A stretch of 58,727 nucleotides of DNA from Acidobacteriota bacterium (lineage in GTDB: Bacteria; Acidobacteriota; Terriglobia; Acidiferrales; UBA7541), in the NCBI GenBank assembly GCA_013289955.1, contig JABCYZ010000039.1:1-58727 (forward strand), in the 5' to 3' direction. A program made the position numbers and the translations under genes. Positions 35,643 through 43,952 of this stretch are shown here, piece by piece. Numbering within the stretch: position 1 is the stretch's first letter; every line of letters starts with the position of its first letter. Under the pieces are notes generated by a model, which was not told where the DNA came from, did no database searches, and worked only from the letters and a program-made list of their open reading frames with translations.

Positions 35643-37454
35643 TCAATGGGCGGCCAGCGTCGCCGAGAACGGTTTCGCCTCGCGAATTCCTCCACCCTCC
35701 ACAATCGTATAAATGGAATCGGCGGCAACGTTTTCTAGCATCTCGACTTTGCCGCCGGGCCAGCGGACCTCCACCGAATCGATTTTTGTAGATTTGCCGA
35801 GGCCGAAGTGGAGGCGGAGATCGTTTTGGGAGAGGTAGCTGTTGCCGCCGCGGACCTCGGCCATTTGGCGAACGCCGGCGGCGTGGATCGTGACGCGGGC
35901 GCCGATGGCGGCGCGATTGCTTTTTGTGCCGATTAGTCTGAAGAGAACGCGGTGATTGGGGGCCGTGTTCTGGTTGAGGAGCAGAGTGGGAGGTTCGCCG
36001 ACGTTGATGAGGACTACGTCGATGTTGCCGGTGTTGAAGACGTCGCCAAATGCGGCGCCGCGGCGGGATTTTAGCGGGAGATCGGTCAGCCCGGCTTCCT
36101 TGCTGACTTCATCGAAGGTGCCGTCGCGGTTGTTGCGCTCGAGAAAAATCGGTTGGCGGTAGTGCGGACTGTTTTCCAGCGAATCGATTTGGGGATAGAC
36201 GTGGCCGCAGGCAATCAGGAGATCGAGCCAGCCGGTATTGGCCATGTCGAAAAAGCTGGTGCCCCAGCAAACGTCCTGATAGCTCGGGCGTCCAAGACCA
36301 GAGGGCCAGCTTACATCCTCGAAGCCATTGGCGCCGGTGTTGCGCCAGAGCGCTTTGGGCTGCTCCTGGAACGTAGTGATGAAAAGGCTCGAGCGGCCGG
36401 AGTGGTCGTAGTCGCCGAAATCGATGCCCATGTTGCCGAGTTGCGTGCCGTCGCCGCTGAGGGAAATTCCGGAGAGCATGCCGACTTCAGAAAACGTGCC
36501 GTTGTGATTGTTGTGGTAGAGGTAGTTGGGGACGGAGTCGTTGGCGACGACGAGATCGGGCCAGCCGTCATTGTCATAATCGGACCACATGACGCCGAGA
36601 CCGTAGTAGCCGATTTGGTTCTGGACGCCAGCTTTCACGGAGACTTCTTCGAACGTGCCGTCGCCGCGATTGTGGTAGAGGAGGTCGCTCTCGCCTTGGA
36701 GGCCCCAAGGACCGCATTGCACTTGTAGTCCTTTGTACAGGCAGAATTTGTTGCTGCCGGGGGCGGGCATGCCGGCGAGATCCACGTGGACGTATCGGGA
36801 AACGAAGAGGTCGACGTTACCATCGCGATCGTAATCACCCCAGGCTGCGCCGGTGCTGAAGCCGCCACCGCGAACCCCGGCTTTTTCGGTAACGTCTTCA
36901 AACTTGCAGTTGCCGAGATTGTGGTAAAGGACGTTGCCGCCGTAGCCGGTGACGAAGAGGTCGAGCTTGCCGTCGTTGTCGTAGTCGGCGACGGCGACGC
37001 CCATGCCCCAGCCGAGGCGGGCGAGGCCGGCTTGCTTGGTGATGTCCTTGAAGGTGCCGTCGGGCTCTTGATGATAGAGCGTGACCATGGGATCGCCGCC
37101 GTTTTGGTAGCGGTCGACGGTGGACCCGTTGACGGTGACGATGTCGAGGCGCCCGTCGTCATCGCAATCGAAGAGGCCTGCGCCGCCGCTCATGGATTCG
37201 ATGATGTATCGCTTTTCGCCGGAGGAGGTGTGGGAGACGGTGAGCCCCACAGATTGGGCGATGTCTTTGAATTTGGGAATGGGAGGAAAACCGGGGCGAT
37301 CGACTTTTGGCTTCGGGAGTTTTGCGGAAGGCGGAAGAGGGACGGAGGTGCTTTGCGCTTGAAGCGGCTGCGGGGATGCGGAACTTAGAAGCAAGAGCAC
37401 GGAAAGGATAGGTAGAGGGGAGGGGCGAGAGAGGTGATCGAGCATTCGACTCAT
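35643..37454 (-). CDS. Secreted CRTAC1-like FG-GAP repeat protein with ASPIC/UnbV domain
   Basis: The 603-residue exported protein has a signal peptide ending near residue 33 (LQAQ). Multiple FG-GAP/VCBS repeats with calcium-binding DxDxDG loops follow, such as DYDNDGKLDLFVTG, DYDRDGNVDLFVSR and DYDNDGWPDLVV. The C-terminus is an ASPIC/UnbV domain of about 70 residues ending near VEVRWPGGKVEMLENV. The repeats should form a seven-bladed beta-propeller. Proteins of this family are abundant in Acidobacteria and Planctomycetes, are extracellular and bind calcium. Their biochemical role is unknown; adhesion or carbohydrate binding has been proposed. No enzymatic motif is visible. Confidence 0.92.
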   Translation of the reverse strand: MSRMLDHLSRPSPLPILSVLLLLSSASPQPLQAQSTSVPLPPSAKLPKPKVDRPGFPPIPKFKDIAQSVGLTVSHTSSGEKRYIIESMSGGAGLFDCDDDGRLDIVTVNGSTVDRYQNGGDPMVTLYHQEPDGTFKDITKQAGLARLGWGMGVAVADYDNDGKLDLFVTGYGGNVLYHNLGNCKFEDVTEKAGVRGGGFSTGAAWGDYDRDGNVDLFVSRYVHVDLAGMPAPGSNKFCLYKGLQVQCGPWGLQGESDLLYHNRGDGTFEEVSVKAGVQNQIGYYGLGVMWSDYDNDGWPDLVVANDSVPNYLYHNNHNGTFSEVGMLSGISLSGDGTQLGNMGIDFGDYDHSGRSSLFITTFQEQPKALWRNTGANGFEDVSWPSGLGRPSYQDVCWGTSFFDMANTGWLDLLIACGHVYPQIDSLENSPHYRQPIFLERNNRDGTFDEVSKEAGLTDLPLKSRRGAAFGDVFNTGNIDVVLINVGEPPTLLLNQNTAPNHRVLFRLIGTKSNRAAIGARVTIHAAGVRQMAEVRGGNSYLSQNDLRLHFGLGKSTKIDSVEVRWPGGKVEMLENVAADSIYTIVEGGGIREAKPFSATLAAH

Positions 37455-37524
37455 TCTAACGCAAGGGACCCTTGCCGTGAGCGAATGTGCGAGGCCGCGG
37501 AGAGAGCGGATTGGGACCGCTCCC

Positions 37525-37533
37525 TGCTATACT
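37525..37533 (+). promoter_or_regulatory. Possible extended -10 promoter of LacI-family gene
   Basis: TGCTATACT matches an extended -10 element (TGn plus TATACT). No good -35 box lies at 17 bases upstream. Transcription would start near 37540, leaving a leader of about 90 bases before the ATG at 37631. Confidence 0.35.
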
Positions 37534-37630
37534 CGCGGCACTATGGAAGACCGCGCTTCTCAGCAGGAAGCGGTCCAGTGGGTGCAGCAGTGCGATTCGA
37601 GCGCTGCGGGAAATAGTCGAGGGCGTTTCA

Positions 37631-38704
37631 ATGACACCGACGCAGAAGAAGCAGACCGGGGCACGTCGAGAGAACAAGAAAATTACGTTGAAGACGGTGG
37701 CAAAACATCTGGGGCTAGCGGCGGGAACGGTTTCCGCGACGCTGAATAATTCTCCGGCAGCGCGGTCGATCCCCGAACGAACCAAACAACGCATCCTTGC
37801 GGCAGCACAGGAACTGAATTACCGGCCGGACTTTTTTGCGCGGACCTTGCGCATGAGGCGCACCTTCACGGTCGGAGTGATCGCGGAAGAGATTGGCGAT
37901 GCTTACGGATCGCAAGTCATCAGCGGAGTCGAGAAATATCTGACGCAAAAAAACTATCTGTTCCTGACCGTAGTTCACCGACACGACCTCAAGCAACTGC
38001 AGAAATATTGGCAAATGCTTGTCGAGAGAGGTGTGGAAGGCATCATCACAGTCGACACCGACATGCTGGAAGAGGCCCCCTTACCGACGGTGGCGGTGGC
38101 AGGTCACCGACCCGTGGCTGGGGTGACGAATATTGTGCTGGATCACAAGCGCGCGGCGAAATTTGCTCTGGAACATCTGAAAAGCCAGGGGCATGAGGAG
38201 ATTGCGTTTCTGAAGGGACAGGTGTTTAGCTCGGACTCTGAAGACCGCTGGAAGGCGATCACCGAAGTTGCGGCGGAGCTGAATATCAGGATTCGGCCTG
38301 AGCTGACCCTGCGTATTGAGAGTGCGGCGTCTACCCCGGAAGTGGGTTTCCCCGTAACGAAGGAACTGTTGGCGCGAAAGCAGCACTTTACTGCGCTCTT
38401 TGCCTACAACGACAATTCGGCGATTGGAGCGATTTGGGCGCTGAAAGAAGCAGGATTGCGAGTGCCCGAGGATGTATCCGTCGTGGGATTCGATGATATT
38501 CCGGTCGCTGCGTTCGCCAACCCCGCGCTTACGACGGTGCGGCAGCCGCTCGTTCGGATGGGTGAGATCGCGGCGCAAACCCTGGTCAGTCAGATCGAGG
38601 AACGCGCGGAATATGTTCCGGAGATTGCGATTGAGCCGGAGTTTGTTGTGCGCGGTTCAACTGGACGCGTAGCACGGCCCCAGGCGATGAGTTCCAGAAG
38701 CTGA
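37631..38704 (+). CDS. LacI-family transcriptional regulator
   Basis: The 357-residue product represses or activates sugar genes in response to a ligand. The N-terminal helix-turn-helix is ITLKTVAKHLGLAAGTVSAT, followed by the hinge region and a periplasmic-binding-protein-like domain from about residue 60 (FTVGVIAEEIGDAYGSQVI). The frame opens at 37487, but the extra 48 residues do not look like a DNA-binding domain. The ATG at 37631, with GAGGGC upstream, starts just before the HTH. The gene is alone, between divergent and convergent neighbours, so its targets are not adjacent. The palindrome at 18323 is a plausible but untested target. Confidence 0.92.
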   Translation: MTPTQKKQTGARRENKKITLKTVAKHLGLAAGTVSATLNNSPAARSIPERTKQRILAAAQELNYRPDFFARTLRMRRTFTVGVIAEEIGDAYGSQVISGVEKYLTQKNYLFLTVVHRHDLKQLQKYWQMLVERGVEGIITVDTDMLEEAPLPTVAVAGHRPVAGVTNIVLDHKRAAKFALEHLKSQGHEEIAFLKGQVFSSDSEDRWKAITEVAAELNIRIRPELTLRIESAASTPEVGFPVTKELLARKQHFTALFAYNDNSAIGAIWALKEAGLRVPEDVSVVGFDDIPVAAFANPALTTVRQPLVRMGEIAAQTLVSQIEERAEYVPEIAIEPEFVVRGSTGRVARPQAMSSRS

Positions 38705-38766
38705 GAGGACCGACGGCGCTTCACACCCTTTTCCTGCCGTTCCTATTCCCTGTTCTTAGCCACTCT

Positions 38767-39909
38767 TCACAGCTTGGCAAGAAATTCGCTTAGAAGCATG
38801 TGGAAATGATGAACGCCGTTTTCGCGTTTGACGGAGTAACGGCCGCGATCGTAGGTCGCAGAGTTTAGTCCTCGCTGAACAGTTCGGCAGAGCTCAATGT
38901 CTTCCTGCTGGACTTCATCGCTGAACGCGACGGCGCGTTGGATCCGCTGGCGAACCTCTTCGGAATGTGGATCGTGGAAAAACCACTCGAAGATGGTTAG
39001 CGTTTTGTCGTGGGAAAGCGGGACGATCAGATTGGTGGAAAGATTGTCCGGATAAACGTTGAGCATGAGATTGGGGAAAATCCAGAAATACAGGGCTTCC
39101 TGAAGGCCGCCGCCGGGTGGGTAGAATCGCTCGCTGGCGTCTCCCGGCTTCATCGCGCGAATGGGAGCGAACTGCTGGGAATAGTAGCGGTAGGTGTCGG
39201 TGCGATATTGCGCGTAATCGATTTCGCGCATTAGGCCGGGGTGCGCGACGGGAATGTGGTAGCCCTCGAGATAGTTGTCGACATAAACCTTCCAGTTGCA
39301 GTCGATGATGTAGTCGCGGCGCTCGACGGGTTGCAAGCCATCGAAACGGAAACCTCGAGCTTGCTCGGGAATCCCGCCCAGAAACGCGGAGAGCGGCTCG
39401 GCGTTTTGATCGAAATTGACAAAGATGAGTTGTTCCCAGGTTTCCAGGCGCAGAGGCACCATGCCCATGGTGCTGCGGTCGAAGAATTCGACGCCCTCGA
39501 CGTCGGGAGTACCGATGAGGCGGCCATCGAGCGTGTACGTCCAGCCGTGATAGCCACATCGGAGAACATTTTTGCAGCCGCTGCCTTGGGCGATGGGGCC
39601 GGCGCGGTGACGGCAGACGTTGCTGAAGGCGCGGAGCGTGGATTGCTTGTCGCGGACTACGACAACGGGTTCGCCGACGACATCGACGGTAAAGAAAGTT
39701 TCGGGATCGGCGATGGTGCGTTCTGTGCCGCTTTTTCCGCCACTTTCGCCACAAGGAGTGTTGAGCGTGCCGACGAGCTGCCAGGTACGGCGGAAGATGC
39801 GGGCTTTTTCTGCGTCGAGGATTGCGGGGTCGGTGTAGAACTTCGAGGCGAGCGTGTGAGCGGACTCGATTTGTTCGTGGACGTCGAGCTTGATGGGTTG
39901 AGTGGTCAT
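38767..39909 (-). CDS. Rieske non-haem iron oxygenase, large subunit
   Basis: The product of about 380 residues is the oxygenase component of an aromatic-ring-hydroxylating or choline/carnitine-monooxygenase-like enzyme. The Rieske [2Fe-2S] ligands are in CRHRAGPIAQG and CGYHGW (about residues 85-110). The mononuclear iron site appears as DNYLEGYHIPVAHPGL with its two histidines, and a third acidic ligand is expected near the C-terminus. I prefer the ATG at 39909 to 39975, because the longer form overlaps the stop of the dehydrogenase gene and adds a non-family leader. The usual ferredoxin or reductase gene is not adjacent, so electrons must come from elsewhere. The substrate is unknown. Confidence 0.88.
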   Translation of the reverse strand: MTTQPIKLDVHEQIESAHTLASKFYTDPAILDAEKARIFRRTWQLVGTLNTPCGESGGKSGTERTIADPETFFTVDVVGEPVVVVRDKQSTLRAFSNVCRHRAGPIAQGSGCKNVLRCGYHGWTYTLDGRLIGTPDVEGVEFFDRSTMGMVPLRLETWEQLIFVNFDQNAEPLSAFLGGIPEQARGFRFDGLQPVERRDYIIDCNWKVYVDNYLEGYHIPVAHPGLMREIDYAQYRTDTYRYYSQQFAPIRAMKPGDASERFYPPGGGLQEALYFWIFPNLMLNVYPDNLSTNLIVPLSHDKTLTIFEWFFHDPHSEEVRQRIQRAVAFSDEVQQEDIELCRTVQRGLNSATYDRGRYSVKRENGVHHFHMLLSEFLAKL

Positions 39910-39944
39910 GAAAAAAGGAGTGCGCAGACTCGAGTCTCGGCTAC

Positions 39945-41438
39945 CTAGAACTTGCGGGTTTCCTGGCGAGACCATCGCTCGACTACGATTTTAGACTCGG
40001 TATAGAACTCGACGGCGTCGCGGCCTTGGCCGTGAAGGATGCCGAAGAAACTTTCTTTCCAGCCGCTGAAGGGGAAATAGGCCATGGGAGCGGCTACGCC
40101 TATATTGATGCCGATGTTTCCGGCAGGAGCTTCGTAGCGAAAGCGGCGAGCGGCGGCGCCGTTGGTGGTGAAGAGGGAGGCTTGATTGCCGTAGGGACTG
40201 CGGCGGAGAAAGTCCATGGCTTCGTCCATCGAGTTGGCGTGGATGAGGCTGAGGACGGGGCCGAAGATTTCCGTATTGGCGAGCTGGCTTGACGCGGGCA
40301 GGCCATCGAGGACCGTGGGTGTGAGGAAGCTGCCGGATTCGTGATTGGGGATTTTGGTGTTGCGTCCGTCGAGGATGGCTTTGGCGCCTTCGCCGACCCC
40401 TGCGGAGATGAGGGATTCGATGCGCTTTTTGCTATCGCCCGAAATAACCGGGCCCATCTGGACACCGGATTCGAGACCGTTGCCCACTTTGAGAGTTGAA
40501 GCGGAACGGGCGATGGAGTCGCGGAACGATTTTTGCGCTTCACCAATAGTGATGGCTACCGAAACGGCGAGGCAGCGTTGGCCGGCGCAGCCGAACGCGC
40601 TGTCGCTGATGATTTGCGTGGCGAGTTCCATGTCGGCGTCAGGAAGGACGATGACGTGGTTTTTTGCACCGCCCTGGCATTGCATGCGTTTGCCGCTGGC
40701 GGCTGAGCGTGTATAGACGTGCTTGGCGACGGGAGTGGAGCCGACGAAGCTGATGGCCCGGACTAGCGGATGATCGCAGAGCGCGTTGACGACATCTTTG
40801 CCGCCGTTGACGAGATTTACCACCCCTTTGGGGAGGCCTGTTTTTTCAAGGAGCTCGAAGGCGCGGATCATGCTGAGAGGGACGCGCTCGGAAGGCTTCA
40901 GGACGAAGGTATTGCCACAAGCGATGGCGTAGGGAAGAAACCAGTAGGAAATCATCGCAGGGAAATTGAACGGTACGATGGCGGCGACGACGCCGAGCGG
41001 CTGGCGGATCTGCATTTCATCCACACCGGGCGTGACGTCTTCCAGATTGTACCCCTGCATCATCATGGGGATGCCGCAGGCGACTTCGACATTTTCTATG
41101 CCACGGCGCAGCTCGGCTTTGGCCTCGGCAAAGGTCTTGCCATTTTCAAGAGTGATGAGGCGGGAGAGTTCGTCGAGGTGCTCTTCGAGAAGATTTTTTA
41201 GCTTGAAGAGATATTGCACACGCTCGCCGGGAGGAGTGCGGCGCCACGAGGGGAAAGCATCGGCCGCAGCCTGGACAGCGGCATTCACGTCGGCGGGCGA
41301 GGACATGGGAGTGCGAGCAAGAAGTTCGGTGGTGGCGGGATTGCTGACCTCGAAGAATTCCGTCGATGAGGGGCGGTGCCATCCGCCGTTGATGTAGTTT
41401 TGCAGCTCGTGGACTTGAGTACTTACGGCACCGCTCAT
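39945..41438 (-). CDS. mmsA: CoA-acylating methylmalonate-semialdehyde dehydrogenase
   Basis: The 497-residue product converts methylmalonate or malonate semialdehyde to propionyl- or acetyl-CoA with NAD and CoA. The catalytic Cys is in FGCAGQRCLAV. FPFSGWKESFFGILHGQG near the C-terminus is specific to this aldehyde dehydrogenase subfamily and separates it from ordinary ALDHs. The frame extends to 41630, but AAGGAGC five bases before the ATG at 41438 and the family N-terminus (LQNYINGGWHRPSS) decide the start. It lies 35 bases upstream of the Rieske oxygenase gene on the same strand, so the two are probably co-transcribed. Roles in valine, beta-alanine or inositol breakdown are typical; none is confirmed by other genes here. 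Confidence 0.94.
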   Translation of the reverse strand: MSGAVSTQVHELQNYINGGWHRPSSTEFFEVSNPATTELLARTPMSSPADVNAAVQAAADAFPSWRRTPPGERVQYLFKLKNLLEEHLDELSRLITLENGKTFAEAKAELRRGIENVEVACGIPMMMQGYNLEDVTPGVDEMQIRQPLGVVAAIVPFNFPAMISYWFLPYAIACGNTFVLKPSERVPLSMIRAFELLEKTGLPKGVVNLVNGGKDVVNALCDHPLVRAISFVGSTPVAKHVYTRSAASGKRMQCQGGAKNHVIVLPDADMELATQIISDSAFGCAGQRCLAVSVAITIGEAQKSFRDSIARSASTLKVGNGLESGVQMGPVISGDSKKRIESLISAGVGEGAKAILDGRNTKIPNHESGSFLTPTVLDGLPASSQLANTEIFGPVLSLIHANSMDEAMDFLRRSPYGNQASLFTTNGAAARRFRYEAPAGNIGINIGVAAPMAYFPFSGWKESFFGILHGQGRDAVEFYTESKIVVERWSRQETRKF

Positions 41439-41575
41439 GACTTGCTCCTTGGCCCTGGCATTGGAAAGACGCTGCCGAGGACGCCAGTTCTGAGAATCTT
41501 TGCGTCCTGTTAGTTTACCAAAGAACTGTAAGGCTGAGCGGCAAAGGGCGGTCGCGGCCGACCGCCGAACTTGCC

Positions 41576-42004
41576 CTACGAGGAAGCCGGCCGGGAAGCG
41601 ATCGCTTCGGCGAGCGCAGACAGGACCCACGCCCAGCCATCCTTGTGTTGACGCCCCATGTCGTCATCCGGCACGCCCGAATGGCGAAGCGTGACCTCGG
41701 TCTGTTCTCCTCGCGGTTCCAGCGTCAACAGAACGATGGATTCCCTGCCTTTGGTGGCCTCCGACATCCAGGTGTACTCGACCAAGCGAGGCCGGTCGAT
41801 TTGAAGGAAGCGGCCATAATGGGGCCAAGTCCGGCCTTGATGCTTCACGGCCAGATAGAAAAGACCGTCTACGACTGGATTCAGGATGACACGGTCAGAG
41901 CCGAACCACGGTCCGCCGGGGCTCTTTGGATCGATCCAGACATCGAAGACTTTTTCGGGGGAGGCGGGAATGGTTCGGGCCAGGGTGACTTCCGTAATCT
42001 TCAT
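41576..42004 (-). CDS. SRPBCC/AHSA1-domain protein
   Basis: The 142-residue protein is an Aha1-like START-fold protein with a hydrophobic ligand cavity. The N-terminus (EVTLARTIPASPEKVFDVWID) and WMSEATKGRESIVLLTLEP match the family. Such proteins are usually encoded directly behind an ArsR-family regulator. Here the start overlaps, in an ATGA arrangement, the stop of a frame that looks like the C-terminus of such a regulator (42001-42114). The rest of the regulator is missing, so control and translational coupling of this gene may be lost. No ligand is suggested by the sequence. Confidence 0.87.
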   Translation of the reverse strand: MKITEVTLARTIPASPEKVFDVWIDPKSPGGPWFGSDRVILNPVVDGLFYLAVKHQGRTWPHYGRFLQIDRPRLVEYTWMSEATKGRESIVLLTLEPRGEQTEVTLRHSGVPDDDMGRQHKDGWAWVLSALAEAIASRPASS

Positions 42005-42114
42005 CGCGGTTTCTCCTTGTGTGAGGTGAAGTATTCTTCGAGCCGATCAAGGCGCACATTCCAAAACTGCTCGTATTCGAGAGTCCACCACGCTACCTCA
42101 TATTTCGGGACGAT
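42001..42114 (-). pseudogene. C-terminal remnant of an ArsR-family regulator
   Basis: About 37 codons are open between an in-frame TGA (42115-42117) and the stop at 42001-42003. They encode a peptide with EYEQFWNVRLDRLEEYF, which matches the conserved end of ArsR regulators that pair with SRPBCC genes. The stop overlaps the SRPBCC start by four bases, exactly as in intact ArsR-SRPBCC pairs. No start codon or helix-turn-helix is present, and the next gene begins only 50 bases away. I interpret this as a deletion remnant. Confidence 0.6.
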
Positions 42115-42163
42115 TCAGCTTGTCCATCTATCCTTGCAAGTCCCTACCGTTTACCGGCGGGGA

Positions 42164-42709
42164 TCAGAAGGGCGCCCGTCTGTTTTCCCTGGCGTCGCGA
42201 TAGACGCGGTACGCGAGCCACGCGACGGTGGCGAGCATGCCCAGCCAACCTAGGACGCGCATGGTATGGCCGATTTGTTGGTCCCTAAGGAGGATGTCCC
42301 ACTGCGTGAAGAGAATGGTCCAGTCGCTATCCTCAGAGCCTACCAGCGGCAATGCCGACGTGCGGGCATCGGCCATGTAGGTGCCGATGTAGAGGAAATT
42401 TTCGAAAAACCAGAAGCTGCAGAAGGCTACGGCGATGGTTTCGCGCTTCCACCAGAAGAAGGAGGCGCAGAGCAGGGGGACAATAAGCTCGCCGAGCGTG
42501 CCTCCGAGAATCCTGATGGTGTAGCCGAACCAACTGAAGAAGAAGTGGCCACCCTCATGAATCATGAGATTGGCATAGTCGATGAAGAGAAAACCAGTGC
42601 GGTCAGCGGCGGCGTAAAGAAGGAAAAGAAAATAGAATACAAGCCAAGCGATGCCAAAGACGCGGAAGACGGGCTTCCAATCGGGGAAATCGCCGCCGAA
42701 GAGGGACAT
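42164..42709 (-). CDS. Membrane protein with HEGGH motif
   Basis: The 181-residue product has about four hydrophobic segments, at residues 12-33, 60-85, 92-108 and 145-168. The first loop holds LMIHEGGHFFFSWFG at the edge of a membrane segment, a match to the HExxH zinc signature of membrane metallopeptidases of the M50 type. No second-site NxxPxxxxDG motif of site-2 proteases is visible, so proteolysis is unproven. It lies 50 bases upstream of the ArsR remnant on the same strand. I do not recognise a named family. A peptidase-like or lipid-interacting function is possible. Confidence 0.75.
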   Translation of the reverse strand: MSLFGGDFPDWKPVFRVFGIAWLVFYFLFLLYAAADRTGFLFIDYANLMIHEGGHFFFSWFGYTIRILGGTLGELIVPLLCASFFWWKRETIAVAFCSFWFFENFLYIGTYMADARTSALPLVGSEDSDWTILFTQWDILLRDQQIGHTMRVLGWLGMLATVAWLAYRVYRDARENRRAPF

Positions 42710-42919
42710 GGGAGCAGGCTAGCAAGCAATGTCGGGGGACAAAAGAGGGTCGCGTCGCGGGGTTTCCTGGGGCGAGAGGGGAATGGTGGTTCGTTCGTCG
42801 TACTTTGTGATCCGTCTTTCCTGAAACAGCGAGCCGGAGAGAAACGGTGCGGCCAATGCGTGCAGTGGGAACGGGAGGGGGCAACCTGACGATGCGGCTT
42901 CGGGCGGCGTGGGATGCGC

Positions 42920-43903
42920 CTAGCGCGGGAGAGAAGCGAGTGCTTCGTAGGCCGCGCCGAGCAGCGGCGCCGATTCATTGAGTACGACAGAGACGGGAAT
43001 ATTGCTCAGGAGGCTTTCGAATTTCCATTTGTCGCGAAAGGCTTCGAAGAAGGTGCCGTCTTTGATTTTTTCTATGATTTTGACCGCGATGCCGCCGGCA
43101 ACATAGACGCCACCGAGCGCGAGAACTTTAAGAGCGAGGTTGCCGGCTTCTGCGCCATAGATGGCGGTCCAGAGATCCAAAGTGTCGGCGCAAACGGGGC
43201 ACTCTTTGGAAAGCCCAAGCCTGGTGATTTCAGGGGCGGGATCCATACCGGGATCCTCAAAGGAATGATGTATGACGCTCGGATTGAGGAATTCGTGGAG
43301 TGTGCGGAAGCCGCGGCCTGAGAGGATGAGCTCCCAGCTGACTTGCGGATAGCGGCGACGCATGTAACGCAGCAGTTCGATCTGCTGCTCGGTGTGCGGC
43401 GCGAAGTCGGAATGGCCGCCTTCGGAGGGCACAACGCGGTAGCGAGCGCCGTCCCAGACTAGAATGGATTGGCCAAGCCCAGTGCCGGCAGCAAGCAGAG
43501 CGCGCGTTCCGCCGTGTTCGGGCTGGCCGGGATTCAGGATGCAATATTCCTCGGGCGCGAGATACTCGATGCTGTGCCCCGTCGCGCCCAAATCGTTCAT
43601 CAGCACCACGTCAGGGAGATTCAGTTCGCTTGCCAGTACAGCGGCGTCAACGGTCCAAGGCAGATTCGTGGCACGCACTTGATTATTGATGACAGGGCCA
43701 GCCACGCCAAAGCCGGCGGCGCGCACGCGTTCTGTGGTCAGATGAGGTGCGGCCTGCAGTGAGAATTCGCGAACGATCAGGTCGAACTGCGCAAAGTCCT
43801 TGCTTGCAAAGCGCTGCTTGAAGACGGAAGTGAGCATGCCGGCTTTTTCCGAGAACAGCGCAAGATTGCATTTTGTGCCGCCAACGTCGCCCGCAAGAAT
43901 CAC
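42920..43903 (-). CDS. glk: Glucokinase, ROK-independent Glk type
   Basis: The 327-residue product phosphorylates glucose to glucose 6-phosphate with ATP. The N-terminus GDVGGTKCNLALF is the phosphate-binding motif of hexokinase-fold enzymes. LMNDLGATGHSIEYL carries the catalytic Asp in the Glk-type active site, AAGTGLGQSILVW is the second phosphate loop, and GGVYVAGGIAVKI is the adenosine motif. The start is a GTG with GGGGGG five to ten bases upstream. It lies 49 bases downstream of the glucose-6-phosphate dehydrogenase gene on the same strand, so the two consecutive glucose steps are probably co-expressed. Confidence 0.93.
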   Translation of the reverse strand: MILAGDVGGTKCNLALFSEKAGMLTSVFKQRFASKDFAQFDLIVREFSLQAAPHLTTERVRAAGFGVAGPVINNQVRATNLPWTVDAAVLASELNLPDVVLMNDLGATGHSIEYLAPEEYCILNPGQPEHGGTRALLAAGTGLGQSILVWDGARYRVVPSEGGHSDFAPHTEQQIELLRYMRRRYPQVSWELILSGRGFRTLHEFLNPSVIHHSFEDPGMDPAPEITRLGLSKECPVCADTLDLWTAIYGAEAGNLALKVLALGGVYVAGGIAVKIIEKIKDGTFFEAFRDKWKFESLLSNIPVSVVLNESAPLLGAAYEALASLPR

Positions 43904-43952
43904 CTATTCCCCCCGTCATGCTGCTGTTCGTTACCGGTAGCGTGGCTCAAAA

